From Ascaphus truei (Eukaryota > Chordata > Amphibia > Anura > Ascaphidae): DNA of 64,000 bases. The DNA is taken from assembly GCA_036426205.1 (NCBI GenBank), contig CM071568.1, forward strand, positions 50,687,291-50,751,290, read 5' to 3'. The notes beneath the pieces were generated by a model. It had not been told where the DNA came from and made no database searches. It saw only the letters and a list, made by a program, of their open reading frames with translations. Position 1 is the stretch's first letter. Each line of letters begins with the position of its first letter. Shown here piece after piece: positions 45,786 through 57,730 of this stretch. The position numbers and the translations under genes are program-made.

Positions 45786-46414
45786 TGTAAGGGAGTGAAG
45801 AGGTTAAATCCCTTTCCAAGCATCAGGAGACTACACTGGTGTCGGGTTTCATGCAGGTGGGATGTGAAACTTCTGATTGAAAGGGTAGAAAAGGCAGGAA
45901 GTGTCTGCTTTTCACTGTCCCTGTTTGGAATCTGTGAGGAGGATCACAGACAGAGTGCCCTCCCGCAGAGATCCAGGATTTGTTGACCAGAGGATTTTTC
46001 TGGGCAACAGTGGGGAACTCAAAGCCCCACACAGCAGAAGGCTGCACAAAGAAGGGCAAAAGACTTCCTGGGAGCAGCAAGACTTCCACTCCTGCAGCTG
46101 GAGAAATCGGAGATGCCGGACTAGCACTTCAGATAAGTCTATATATCGTTCTCTTGTCTTATAGTTCTATATAAAATTGGTTCATATGTTTTAAAGCTGG
46201 GAACCAGTTTAGTTGGCCAGCACTTAGAAAGGGCCACAGCAAAGTGAAGTTTGTTTCCCTATAGGGAATAGGTCTTTATTTTATTATTGTTTGTGGCCTT
46301 AAAGGGACAAGGTCCCTATTGTTTAGTTGTCTTTTGGTTAATAAACCAATCTGGTTAAGCTGAACCCTCTGTCTATGTGTCTTACTGCCCTCGACTACAG
46401 GCCGCTCCGTCACA
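45786..46414 (+). mobile_element. Probable solo LTR, plus orientation
   Basis: The ends TGTAAGGGAGTG (45786) and CGCTCCGTCACA (46414) are flanked by GCGGT (45781-45785) and GAGGT (46415-46419), a 5-bp duplication with one mismatch. AATAAA at 46341-46346, about 70 bp from the right end, fits an LTR polyadenylation signal. Confidence 0.6.
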
Positions 46415-46429
46415 GAGGTACATCACATC

Positions 46430-46690
46430 CTTAAAAACCACATCGCTCATATCACATGTTATAAGAGCCAATAGGATTGAAGACAATCCCATTGGTTCCT
46501 GTACCATGTGATACGTCACATTAGTTAAAAAGGATGTGACATCACTTTAATGGATGATGTCACATCCTTTATACTAATGTAACATATCACATGGTACAGG
46601 AATCAATGAGATTGTCTTCAATCCCATTGGCTGTAATACCATGTCATATGAGATGTGGTTTTAAGGATGTGACGTACTTCACTTGTGAAC
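46430..46690. repeat. Long palindrome with CCAAT and CRE-like half sites
   Basis: Arms of about 120 bp meet near 46548: CCTGTACCATGTGATACGTC faces (complement) the stretch from 46565. The arms contain CCAAT boxes (GAGCCAATAGG, CCCATTGGTT) and TGACGT-type sites, as in the block at 60946-61130. Confidence 0.75.
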
Positions 46691-46700
46691 CCAAGCCTTA

Positions 46701-48562
46701 GAGGGAATGTCGTGAAAAAATGTAAATAGAATACAATATTTGTAAAATTATGCAAATTAGTAAAACACCTCCTAATCTTCCAGAATTTTATTACAAAATG
46801 TTGGCCAGTCTTGTTGACTATACATAAAAGTAATAAAATCATGACAGAATTTATCTTTTCAGAACCCATCAACTCTCAAAAGCCATTTGTTATTAATAGT
46901 ATAGCGAAACAAAGGACATAATGTCCATCCACGGGGCAGAAGAAACAAATCACAGTCACAGAGTAATTCATCCAATAGATCCCATATAGACTGGATAATA
47001 ACAATCTTGATCCTGGGTATATAAATTCTTATATAGCTGCTCCAATATATTGAATAGGAATACTGATGTAAAGTGTTATTGGATCCTATGGCTCATGAAT
47101 AAGTGGCCGCCACCCTAATTGGCTTAAATCATAAAGTGGGATTTATAGGGTACTGGGGAGACACAAATACCAAAGGTAGAGTGTCCCCTTTTAACCAACC
47201 ATACTCAGATAAGGCCACAGAGCATATAGGTAACACAATCAGTATGCAGCAGGACAATACCAAAGTACACTCACTGTTATCAGAAGTGAAAGTGAACAAC
47301 AGGAACTCCGTCAGTGCGTGCATTGAACTTGATAGAAGATCAACAGCAAAAGAAAACCTCTAGGGAGGAAAGTGGAGCACTGCGCAGGAACAAAGTGCAG
47401 GAACCGGCACACCAATAGTTAAAAACTGGTTAATTGAGCGACTAGGGGAGACACCAACAATATAGCAACCACCCACTCTGCTATACATATCCTACCTACA
47501 TCCTGTGAGTAGGCAGCACTTAGAGGCCAAGCATCACAATCATCTCACACCTGTACATTTTAGTCTGCACTTAGTGTGTTTTCTTGTTGTGTTTTCACCC
47601 ACATGCTCCCCCTGGGTTGAGAAAATATCGTTTGATCTTCTGGGACCAGTCAAGACAGTCCCTTCCAGAGGGTCTGAGCAGGGGGTTACAACTTATATTA
47701 TATTTTCACCATTGCACTATTTGAGTCACGATTTTCTTTGATATCACTATTTATGTGTTATATATATTCACTGTAATTTAAGTGATCACTAGCACCTAAT
47801 TAGCGCCAGTTTTTTCACCAATCACGTTGTTACAAAACTCCACAAAGATACATTTACATGTGAAATGTCACCATTTATTTCGGAAAACCCTGATCAAGCT
47901 GTTTTCTTTGATAACTGCTTATCTAGTAGACACATTATGACAAACCCTTTACTTGTGTAGGAATTTCCTTTACTGTTTGCGTTGGTATCACATTGATATA
48001 TGTTTGATACAAATTGCTTCAGTGGAACAAGATATGCCAAGTAAAGCATACAGACATCTGTTTGCGTTGCATATGAAAATCATGTTAAGGTTGTCTGCAC
48101 CTGTGTAAACAAAAACTTTATTTCCAAGAAGTAAGCCTGCAGCTGGGATTTATTTGAGAATTTTCCAGCTAAGATACTTTTATTAAACAATGTAATATAA
48201 AAACACAGCTTTTTATTTTCCACTTATAAGTTCAAGCACACCAATTCTTTCTTCAGGGTGGCGTGTGTAGAAAAGCTACTTACTATAATTTAGATCTGTT
48301 CTCCGGTACATAACACATTATTTGCATTAAGTAAAAATGACAGTATTTGCCTTTTATGTTGTCCTCTTAATCCATTGCCAGACATATATTTTTAACTGAT
48401 TTATTTATTTTAAAATGTAATCAAAACTTTTTCTGAAGTTACAGTAAAAATTGCCATACAGTATAAGCAAAAAAAAAGTCGCCAATTTCAACAGTTTACA
48501 AAAGTATGTAATCATGTATTGGTATGTATGTGCATCTTTGTATATGTATCATTTTTAAATTG
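46701..48562. other. No gene recognised
   Basis: AT-rich. Nothing with supported homology or element ends. Confidence 0.35.
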
Positions 48563-48610
48563 TAGATTAGGTTGAAAAGAAAGACATATCCATCGAGTTA
48601 TATCTGATAA
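48563..48610 (-). mobile_element. CR1 LINE 3'-end fragment
   Basis: GATTAGGTTGAAAAGAAAGA followed by CATATCCATCGAGTT matches the CR1 3' end at 59440-59480, truncated after about 45 bp. Confidence 0.6.
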
Positions 48611-48939
48611 TGCTATGATTATTGTGTACTAATTTACCTAAAATATGTCTAAAGCAAATTTGGGGGCAAAAATTAATTTGTGTCTTTTTTTTCTCTTCTT
48701 GTTGACATATTAAGGTACTTTGCACTAATTTCTTCCCATATACACCAGATTGCATTTTCCGTAATACTGTAGGTTTGTACTATAATGGAATATATCGAGT
48801 TCTGCATGTATTTTGCACCACTTAGCTCCTTTTATTTGCACCAAATACTCTGCCAGTCAAGTGTGACATACTGTACAGTAGCCCTCCTTAGTTATTAATC
48901 TGCTTGTTAAGTATCTTACACCTAATGTATGTATATTTC

Positions 48940-49835
48940 TCGTTATTTATATTGCACCATTAATGTATATACAGTATCGCATCAAAGCAGTAATACACAT
49001 GACATAATCATATAAATAACAAATAATACAAATAACAGATAATGGGAATAAGTGCTTCAGACATAAAAGAAACATTAGGAAAAATAGTCCCTGTCTTGAA
49101 TAACTTCCAATCTAATTGGTAAGTAGGAAGGTTGTACGGAACACACAAACGTGTTCTGTAAGTGCATCTGCAAGGGGCCAAGGTCAATGTATGAAGTGTA
49201 TGGTATCAGCCAAGGAGCTACTCATATGCTTTATTAAGGAGGTGTGTTTTAAGATTGGTCTTAAAAGTGGATAGAGAGGTTGCTAGTAGTATATTGAGGG
49301 GAAGGACATTCAGAGGTATGGGGCAGTGAGTGAGAAAGGTTTAAGGCTTGAGAGGGCTTTAAATACAAAAGGAGTGGAGAGAAGACATACTTGAGCAGAA
49401 AGCAAGAAATGGATGGTGTATAGCGAGAAACTAGGGCTGATATGTAAGGAGGGGCAGAAGAATGTACTGCCTTAAAAGTGAGGAGGAGAATTGTGTGTGT
49501 GACACTTGATTTGATAGGAAGCAAAGACAGTGATTTCAGCAGGGGACGCTGAGACATATTTAGGAAAGAGTAAAGTGATTCTGGCAGCACCGCTTAGGAT
49601 AGATTGTACGGGAGACAGGTGATAGACAGGAAGGCCGACTGCAGGAGGTTACAGTAATCGAGACGGGAATGAGGGCCTGCATCAGAGTTTTAGCAGTAGA
49701 GTAAGAGAGGAAATGGCATTTCTTTGCAATGTTGCGGAGGAAAAAACTACAGTTTTTAGCTACAATTTGAATGTGAGAGTAAAATGTGATGGAGGAATTA
49801 AATGTGACCCCAAGGCAGCCTAATGCCAAAATAAA
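48940..49835 (-). mobile_element. L2-type LINE, minus strand, 3' end
   Basis: Reverse complement of the 19080-19985 region. Fragments CLGVTFNSSITFYSHI (about 49815-49770) and PLLKSLSLLPIKSSVTHTI (about 49540-49485) are readable. The coding frame is broken. The 3' end lies near 48940-48965. Confidence 0.8.
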
Positions 49836-49837
49836 TT

Positions 49838-50692
49838 TTATTTACGTTGTGTAAATAAATGCTCGCCACGAAAAAGGCTGGACCCCGGTACTGAAGTGGG
49901 AAGATATGACACCACACACCCACGGCAGCGGGGGCAGACCTGGTAGGTGGATAGTCTGGAATGCCATGTCGGGGTTGGAGAAGGTGGGTTAGAAAAGTAC
50001 TTGCCGGGTCGTGGGGCGAAGCCAGAAGAGAGGTCAGAGTCCGAGTGCCGTGATCAGGGAAGGAGCCAGGAGAGTGGTCAGTATCCGAGAGCCGAGTTCG
50101 AGGGTTGGAGAGTAACGGATGGTCAGAGGCAAGATGAGGTCGAATTCCAGAGAGTGGTCCTAAAGTCAAGCCGGGTCGGTACACAGGAGAGAAGACAACG
50201 AAAGGTTCAAGTACAAAGCACAAGGCAAGGCAGAGATGTGGAAACACAAGGTTACCATAGAACTATGCTCAGCCAAAGAAGAGATGGCTGAGCAGGATAT
50301 AAATAGGAACCAGGATCCAATGAGACTGGGGGCATGAGTCCAGCAGCACAGGGATAGGCTGGGAAAGACCTGAAGCAGGTGAGCAGGTAGTTAGTGTTGC
50401 CGGGCAGCTTGAGAGCGGTGCACGCAAGTCACGCGTGCACCTGGCGGGGGGACCATGCAGCACGAGCGGGGGGGCAGAGCCTAACTCCACTTGAGTCTTA
50501 GAACTGCCATGCGTGCGCACAAATCCTGTAACGCGGCCGGGAGTTTGTCCTGCAGGGGGTGAGGAGAGAGGCCGCAGTGAGCTGGGGACAGCTGCCGTAG
50601 AGTGCTGTAAAGCGGCAGGTAAGGAGGGAACCCTCTTTGAGAGAGGTGTTCTCTGATCTCTTACGTGTTGACACATAGCCCTGAGTGTGACA
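49838..50692 (-). mobile_element. LTR, same family as 56728, adjoining the L2 copy
   Basis: The right end GAGTGTGACA (50692) and the internal ACTGAAGTGGGAAG and GCTGAGCAGGATATAAATAG blocks match the 32651, 37642 and 56728 LTRs. The left edge is degraded (GCTCGCCACG at 49861 is the first clear match), so no target duplication can be shown. Confidence 0.6.
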
Positions 50693-50768
50693 TATAAAAA
50701 TAAAGCAGTACATAAAGAATAAATATCATAAAGTAAAATAAATAGAAAGGAAGAGTGAAGGTGACCTA

Positions 50769-51480
50769 GGGGGCTATGCACTAAGCTGTGATAAGTCATT
50801 TTAAGAATACAAAGAGCTCTTAGAATGGGATGTTCCGCTGAGCGCGATTCACAGAGCAGCGCTAACAAGATAGCTGCTACGGTAATGAATTATTAGTTAT
50901 TGTTGTGTGTGTTTTAACAGTAGTGTAGATGTGTAGGGGGTCTCCAGAGCTGAACCGCATTGGTTTCAGCCTCGGGGACCCCCTACTTCAGGAGATACAG
51001 GTCCCGTTATGGGGTGCCGGTGTCCCCTGCAGAATTTAAATGTCCCGGTCACGTGACGCAGAAGCTTTAAAAGTACAGGGGATACCGGCACCCCATAACG
51101 GGGCCTGTATCTCCTTAAGTAGGGGGTCCCCAAGGCTGAAACCAATGCGGTTCAGCTCCGGAGACCCCCTGCTCATGTACACTATTATTAAAATGTATTT
51201 ATTTTGTGTATGATCGCCTGTAACAGCCTTGCATGGAGATGCAGAATCTCCATGCAAATGTTACATGCAGCTTTTTTTTTCTATCAGCTATCGTACGTGA
51301 AGTTTCAGTGTGCTAGCAGAGGGAAAAAACATTGCACGTACGATAAGCCAGTTTTTGGCACGTCCGAAAGAAAATGGGCTCAAGGCCTTAGTGAATCGCG
51401 CCGCCGGCTTCACTTTTTATCGGACGTGCAATTTGGTTTCAGGCCAGCGTGAAAGCTCGGAGCTTAGTGCATAGCCCCCC
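50769..51480. mobile_element. Palindromic DNA element with GGGGGCTATGCACTAAGC ends
   Basis: The inverted ends GGGGGCTATGCACTAAGC (50769-50786) and GCTTAGTGCATAGCCCCCC (51462-51480) bound a 712-bp body. Its core is a palindrome with arms 50938-51030 and 51078-51170 (GGTCTCCAGAGCTGAACCGC against its complement). One arm recurs at 43380-43450. The left end is shared with family R. No coding sequence. Confidence 0.75.
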
Positions 51481-53530
51481 AAGTGTGAAAGATTGACCGA
51501 GTGTATAAGTAAGTTAGAGTCAAACAGAATATAAAACTGTGAGACGAAGATAGAGTGAGACAGAGAGTGAAATACATAGAGAAAGGGAGCAAAGTTTATA
51601 AATAAGGAATGCATATTAGAAGTTAAGCAGAATAATTTAAGATATACAGTAGATAAGTTTACAGATAGAATAAATAGCTAGATAGTTAGGATTGGGATTA
51701 GATCATTTGAGTATTTAAAGATACCAATAGATAATAAACACAAATAGACAGATACTGTAGAAACATTTAATCAGTATACAGGTATAGCGAGACTTAATGC
51801 TATTGTAGACGCATCGAGGTGCGGCGTGACACCTGCGTGAACACATTCTTTTTCACACAGGTATGTGGCTTTGCCGTACCTCATCTGTGGCTCGTCTACA
51901 GTCAGGAGTAATATTTATTTGTGTGGATATTTATGTTATTTTAGTTCATTAGATGGTCGGCAGGTGGTGCAATAAATATCTTCGCCTATAATATTCGCTA
52001 GCTACAAGTATCTGTGCTCTTGTATGCTACATTACTGAACTGTTGTAACCCCACAGGTATCTCAATACAAGATACAATGTAGACATGTCTCGCTTTAAAC
52101 ACTGACTATATTTGTGTAATGGCCTTGTACTTGGCCTTGTACTTTTCTACAAATCTTTACTTTACTAAAATCACTCTGCATTATCAACATTTTTCTCAGT
52201 GCGTTTGTACATGGCATGTACTATGTCACTTTCTAAACCGGCCTGCAGTTATGCATATATGATATATTGTGCCATACAAGACAGTAAAGATAAGTAGTCA
52301 ACTCTATTTGACATTTATGATTATATTTGTTGGAAGTACCCATGCTATGAAATAAAAGAAAGGCTGGGAGAATTCTATTTGACACAACAAGCATTAATTA
52401 TTGCTTTATTAGAATAGCATGCCCCGGCAAGAAGGGCAGGGACTGGACACTGTACACATCATGGATCGGTATGTTTGATTATGGCAGCTTTCAAAGGAGA
52501 AAGAGATTGAATAGACCTTTCCGAACTGATCAATCCAATCTGCTTCTACCCGAGTACCTGCTTCTACCCGAGTACCTACCTCCATCTGAGTACCTGTCCC
52601 AATACTATTACCAGTATGGACCAACCAACTGCGAAAATTAGATGAACCTACATTCAAACGACATGATCGTGTCGAACAACTACAGGCATCACACCTGTCA
52701 GGGACAGCCCTTACATAGCTACCTAAACTCTTACTCTATTTACAGTTCCCTTGCTCATCCACTGGGTGTGCAGCTTCTCCTGTCTTTCCTGGTATTTCCT
52801 TCTGCTGTTTCTTCTTGGTTCTATTAGTGTCCCGTCTTCTGTCTTTTCCATGCCTGTTTCTTTGCCTTTCTTGTTTTTTCAATGAAAAAAAAAGACGGTG
52901 CAAAACAGCGCTAAAAAGTGATAATACTATAAAATATGTACTTAAATTACAATACTGGCAGCCTGGCAAATACTGACTGTACAGTCAGAAAATGAGACAC
53001 AGAAAAAAGGAAGAATTACCAGCGCCAGAACAGTCCATTAAATAAATATCAATCAAATCAAATCCAAACCGTCTCGTGAAAAGTCCCAAAATTGTCCTTA
53101 AATGAGCAGGCAGTGAAGGGGTCAATGAACAGCTCACACCATATAGTAGTGCAATATGTGAAAAAAAGAAAAAAACAGATTATGGTGCAGTACGCCAAAA
53201 TTGTTGACTTAAAAGCATTAAAAACTAACAACACACAACAGACATGACACACAATGACAACAGACACTAGCAAGGCTATTATACTAACACAAAGCTATTT
53301 ATTAACAACACAATACTGGGTTCCGGAGGGTAAAGTGATCAGCACTGAAGTCCAGAGGGGTAAAAGTGAAACCCTACTTACAAGACAATAGATGATAAAA
53401 GGCAGTATAGATGGAGATCGCACAGGTGCTCCTTCAAGATGATGACCGGGATCCTTCCAAGCGTTCCCTCGTGTCGGGGGTGGATAGTGAGTCTCACGAA
53501 AACCGGAACTTCCGGGTGGATGTGACGTCA
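51481..53530. other. No gene recognised; small hairpin and short tandem repeat
   Basis: A hairpin pairs GTAGACGCATCGAGGTGCGG (about 51805) with CCGTACCTCATCTGTGGCTC (about 51874). GCTTCTACCCGAGTACCT is repeated at 52541 and 52559. The rest is AT-rich without supported genes. Confidence 0.45.
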
Positions 53531-53818
53531 CACGCCGCGGTGTTTACTGATATCAATGCTCCTCTCTCTCTCCTCCCCTTACGGCCTGCACAGCTGCTAG
53601 CCAATATCCTCCACAACCAAATGACAGCTCTAAACACCAGAATTAACTCCCAACGCGTTTCATGAGCATGCGCGCACTTCTTCAGGGGTATGATCCCCTG
53701 TTCATTCTGGTATTTAGAGCTGTCATTTGGTTGTGGAGGATATTGGCTAGCAGCTGTGCAGGCCGTAAGGGGAGAAGAGAGAGAGAGGAGCATTGATAGC
53801 AGTAAACACCGTGGCGTG
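53531..53818. repeat. Hairpin element: 112-bp arms around a hammerhead-like core
   Basis: Arm 53531-53642 is complementary to 53704-53818 over nearly its whole length (e.g. GGCCTGCACAGCTGCTAGCC / GGCTAGCAGCTGTGCAGGCC). The 61-base loop is almost entirely the hammerhead-like motif. No coding sequence. Confidence 0.9.
53649..53688 (-). ncRNA. Hammerhead-ribozyme-like motif, full core
   Basis: On the minus strand: CCC, CUGAAGA, a 17-base helix II with imperfect pairing, GAAA, CGCG, UU, GGG. Helix I (CCC/GGG), both conserved core blocks and the UU cleavage site are intact. Helix III is a single A-U pair over palindromic CGCG. The weak helix II is the main doubt. Confidence 0.55.
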
Positions 53819-54229
53819 TGCACATAATTTCACTGAAATGAAAACATTGTAACGCAAAACATTGTAAATGCAAAAGGCTGTTTCTTCTGTAAAATTTACA
53901 TGTATTGAGTGCTAACATTAGTAATATGGGATTTGGCCACAGTACAGAAACAACTTGCCCACACTATCAACTGCATGCATTGGCAAAGAAGTCCCCCCTC
54001 TCCGTTTCTATTAAAGCAAATGAAACACCCCCCACTCCTCGTGAAATATCAGTGGCCAAGGTCCCATCTGATTTTTCAGTCTTTCCCTCATGTGAAGACA
54101 ACCCCCCCCCAATGACCTCTTCTTCTAAAATGCAAGTTCCAATTCAAAGACATGCAGATGCGTAACATAGACACGCATGCACATAGACAAAGCATACACA
54201 ACACCTGAAGCTTTTATTTAAGTATAATG
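53819..54229. other. No gene recognised
   Basis: An 86-codon open frame at 53905-54165 has no recognisable motif. Confidence 0.4.
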
Positions 54230-54665
54230 TGAAGATCGGGCACAGGCTCCGCCCCATCAAGTTCCGGTCACCTAATTGGCTCCAGCCTGATTCCTGTCTG
54301 CTATGCAGTCCTGGCTTCATTAGATGACCCTGCTATTTAGGCTCAGCCCTTCTACACTGAAGTTGGCTGAGCATAATCACTTGTGATGTCATGCTGGTCA
54401 CAAGCACTCTGTCTCGCCTTGCCTTGTTTGTGCCCTGCCCTGCCTTGCCTTACCTTGTTCTGTTTGACCGCGCTGACTTCTCCTGCCCTTGACCTGGCTA
54501 GTGACCCCTACAATCTGCACCTCTCCTACCCCAACCTGGCTACCCACAACTACTGTACTTCATGGCACCAGGTCTGTGTATTCCATCCCCACCTCGGTCT
54601 CGCGTTACCATCCTATTTGTGGCAAGCACCCATTACAAATACAGATCAAGTCTCCAGTTCTGTCT
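54230..54665 (+). mobile_element. LTR fragment, same family as 37642
   Basis: The block GGCTGAGCATAATCACTTGT and the following pyrimidine-rich CTTGCCTTG repeats correspond to 38317-38480 of the 37642 LTR. Both ends are degraded. Confidence 0.55.
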
Positions 54666-55684
54666 CACCCTCCTCATGGCTTTAACATGGGACACCCTCC
54701 CTTTCCCCCACCCTCCCCCCCTGCGCTGCGTGCACCTAAAGCATACGCTTCACCTGGGTTTTTACAAGCAATAGAGGGTGGATGCGCAACACGGGAGGGC
54801 ACAAATTCCCCTGCGGGCAGCCCATGGAGCATCCCTGGCAAGCGGATTTGAACCGGATACTTCATCTGTAGGAAGTATAGGCAAAGTGACTAAGGGTAAC
54901 AGTACATCACTGCTGCCTGCAACATTTTCCTTACAAGCACCTGAAAAAGCATCTGCCAAGGAAATAACAATTGTAAAATATATATTTTTTAAAGTATGCA
55001 GTGAAGCCAATGTTGCTGTATGACAAATGTCTGACAATGAACCTTGAGCCTGTTCTGTCCAGGACTAGAGATGTTTGAATTGTACCTTAGTTTGACTGTA
55101 TACAATTCCATTGGCTACCAATCATAACATCCAACTGCACACTTCAATTTAACCCAACATTTGATTCACCCAGATTTCTAATTTTTAATATTTTTTACAC
55201 ATTCACCCATCTTTACCAAGGACACCGCTGAATGAGCTTTCAGAGATGCAGGGGTTGTGTTATGTTTTCCATATCCATGACTTGAATTACCTCAAACGAG
55301 TTGTCTTCAAGGCTGCCATATCCTTCATTGGTCCTTGAGTCAGTACAAAAAGATTTTTCTTCCTAAAGTCTTGTGTCCTACAAAAGTATATTGTTTAATG
55401 ATCTCAGCATATACTAAGTATGATGTCTGGCCTCTTTATCATTTTAGAGTGTGGATCTAATGATGGAAGTATTATGTTCTGGTTTAAATTAAATTCTGAT
55501 ACCATTTTGGAGAGGAAATATGACATCCTTATTTTCATAGTGTCAAATATGGTTCCTTGAACACAAGGGGATTAAGTTCTCCAATTTTGTGTTGACAGTA
55601 TGGCCAATAAAAAAACAAAAACTTGTTGAATAGGTATTTCAATGATCAGGAATCCAGTGGTTCAAAGAATTTTCAGGATCAATG
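54666..55684. other. No gene recognised
   Basis: 54690-54730 is pyrimidine-rich; the rest is ordinary AT-rich sequence. Confidence 0.4.
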
Positions 55685-55880
55685 TTTATTTATTTATTTT
55701 ATTTATACAAATGTTTTACCAGGAAGTAATACATTGAGAGATACCTCTTGTTTTCAAGTATGTCCTGGGCACAGAGTTATAAAAAATACATGGTTACAAT
55801 AAAAGAACAGGGTTATACAGTCACTTCACAGACATTTCATGGACAGATAAAGTAGGAAAATTGGGTACAGGGGATAAAGG
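55685..55880 (-). mobile_element. Family D LINE (CR1 group), 3'-end fragment, minus strand
   Basis: TTTATTTATTTATTTTATTT tail followed by ACCAGGAAGTAATACATTGA and TCAAGTATGTCCTGGGCACA, as in the 27286 copy. Confidence 0.8.
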
Positions 55881-56727
55881 GCTTGTGAGTTTCTGATGTT
55901 AGATCCATGCTTGTGTTCCTTATTTAACTTTTTGTCTCATGCTATCAAATGCTTTCATAAAATACAGTATTGCTGGATGCATTGCCAGAGGAGGAACTTG
56001 TTAACACCCCTTAATGATGCTAGTGCTGAGACATAAACCTTTGTGAGAACTTTTACAAAGACCCTATCCAAACCTGTATTACTGTAGTTAAGTCCTGCTA
56101 TGAATAAAAAATATTATGAATGTCTTTCAGACTCTATATTACACTCTAGCCACAGAGCGTTTTCTGGATTTCAAAAGAGTATCCACCACCTTCTGGGAAT
56201 AACCTGTGTTTAACAATGTTTTAATCTCAAAAGCCATGTTATAAGGGGAAAGAACAAGGGCCACAAGTGCTTGACTTGAAACCGATCTGGAAAAATAGCC
56301 ATTTACAGGGCGGAACTTGACAACTTGATCAAAATAGGAACATGGAAGTATGCATCCCTTCAGTTCTGTTGCAACTAGGTTTTAATGATTCCATCCTGAA
56401 GTGTTTTTGTGAGGGGAGTTTTAAGTTCAAATACTTTATATGTAAGCATGAATGATCTGTTTGCCTTGAGCCCCAGAAACAGATAGGAACACACACCTTT
56501 CTCCTTCTCGTGACACCACAATGACACTGTACCACTTTCCCTTTACTAGGAAATTTAATTCTTCAAATATCAAGGTGATTTGTGATGCAAATCTAAGAAT
56601 TCGGAATGTGGTTGCTGGCTTACCTTGCTCCTATTACAATGACAATATTCAGTGTCACTCTTAAGTCAGCAGTCATTTTGACGAGTGAAGATATTGAGAT
56701 GGCTTGCTTTTGGGTACATTACAATAC
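55881..56727. other. No gene recognised
   Basis: AT-rich without supported features. Confidence 0.35.
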
Positions 56728-57730
56728 TGTCACGCCTGTATGCCCGCAGACCTGGCCAGTCCCCAGTACTGAGGTGGGAAGGGTATAACCACGCACCCAC
56801 AGCAGTGAGGGCGTGCCCGGAGTGTGGTATGGCATTGCCGGGCCTGTAGAGAGATGGTTAGTAATACTTGCAACGCCTTTGGAGTTCAGAGTAAGAGTAG
56901 TGGTGTCCGTGCGCCAGGGTCCAGGGATACAGAAATCAGAATCGTAATGTTCGTAAGCCAAAGTCCAGGGGTCACAGAAGTCAGCAAGGTAGTGTTCGTA
57001 GGCAGGGTTCAAGGGCAACCGAGAGCAGAGTAGTCCAGGATGAGCAGAGGTCAAACTAGGGAAATCCAGGGGCAAGCAGGAGCAGGAACAAAGCTGGAAC
57101 ACAGAGGAGAGCAAAGCATAGGACTGCACACACAGAGGTAACAAGAACTATGCAGAGCAATGAGAGAAAGGACAGACAGGGGTTATAAAGGAGGGAACAC
57201 CAATAGGAGAGAGAGGAGGAGCAGAGGGTGAAGTGGGAGACAGCAGGCATAGGTGAGGAGGAGAAGAGGAAGAGACAGGTGAGCCAGTGAGGGAGATAGC
57301 CTGCAGGGCATGAGAGGAGGAGCAGGTGTCTGAGAGAGCCTAGAAGAGAAGCATGTGCGCGCGCCCTCTGTAAGTTTAGAGTGCGCGCGCACAGGTTGCG
57401 TCACGAGGCGCGCGGAGCACCACGCCATGGGAGCACCCCCTGAGGTTGAAGGAGAAATGGAAGGAGAAGCCACCGGAGGTAAGAGGACAGGAGTAGAGAC
57501 CGAGGGGGGATGTGAGCAGGGAACACCGCAGCAGGGAACAGGAGACCGAGCGAGCAGGTGCGCAAGCCTTGCGAGGAGCGCGCGCTGATGCCGGGATGAC
57601 ATCAGAGGCTGCCGGAGAGGGACAGCTATGGGTAGAGGAAGGGAGACTAGCAGGGGAAGGATCAGAGAGGGTAGGTAAGCGTGGGATGTCAGGGACACAT
57701 GGAGGGGAAGGAATCCCCTGAACCGTCACA
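56728..57730 (-). mobile_element. Solo LTR, about 1 kb
   Basis: The ends TGTCACGCCTG (56728) and AACCGTCACA (57730) are flanked by AATAC and CATAC (4 of 5 identical). It is closely related to the 32651, 37642 and 49838 LTRs. The GC-rich side (57350-57620) opens long spurious frames on both strands. Orientation is inferred from the family. Confidence 0.78.

Larger units (their letters stand above)
43331..46700 (-). repeat. Family R repeat, minus-strand copy 2
   Basis: 43380-43490 matches one arm of the palindrome in 50940-51180. The hairpin CATTACCTTAGCGG ... CCGCTAAGGTAATG is at 43653-43687 and the ATTATCCAGATATGGATAAT dyad at 43839-43858. It continues through the 712-bp tandem duplication to a promoter-like end: on the minus strand CACGTCACAGG, then CCTATATAAGG (near 45670-45690). 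That end is homologous to 61179-61215. A solo LTR (45786-46414) and a long palindrome (46430-46690) follow. Boundaries are approximate. Confidence 0.6.

Noticed and set aside
47870..47915. CCCTGATCAAGC resembling a hammerhead start
   Set aside because: No GAAA/CGCG block or paired helix I follows.
50269..50868. 199-codon minus-strand frame
   Set aside because: It lies within LTR sequence and continues into the neighbouring palindromic element; no recognisable domain.
57183..57729. Overlapping 117- and 171-codon minus-strand frames
   Set aside because: GC-rich U3 of a solo LTR keeps several frames open at once.
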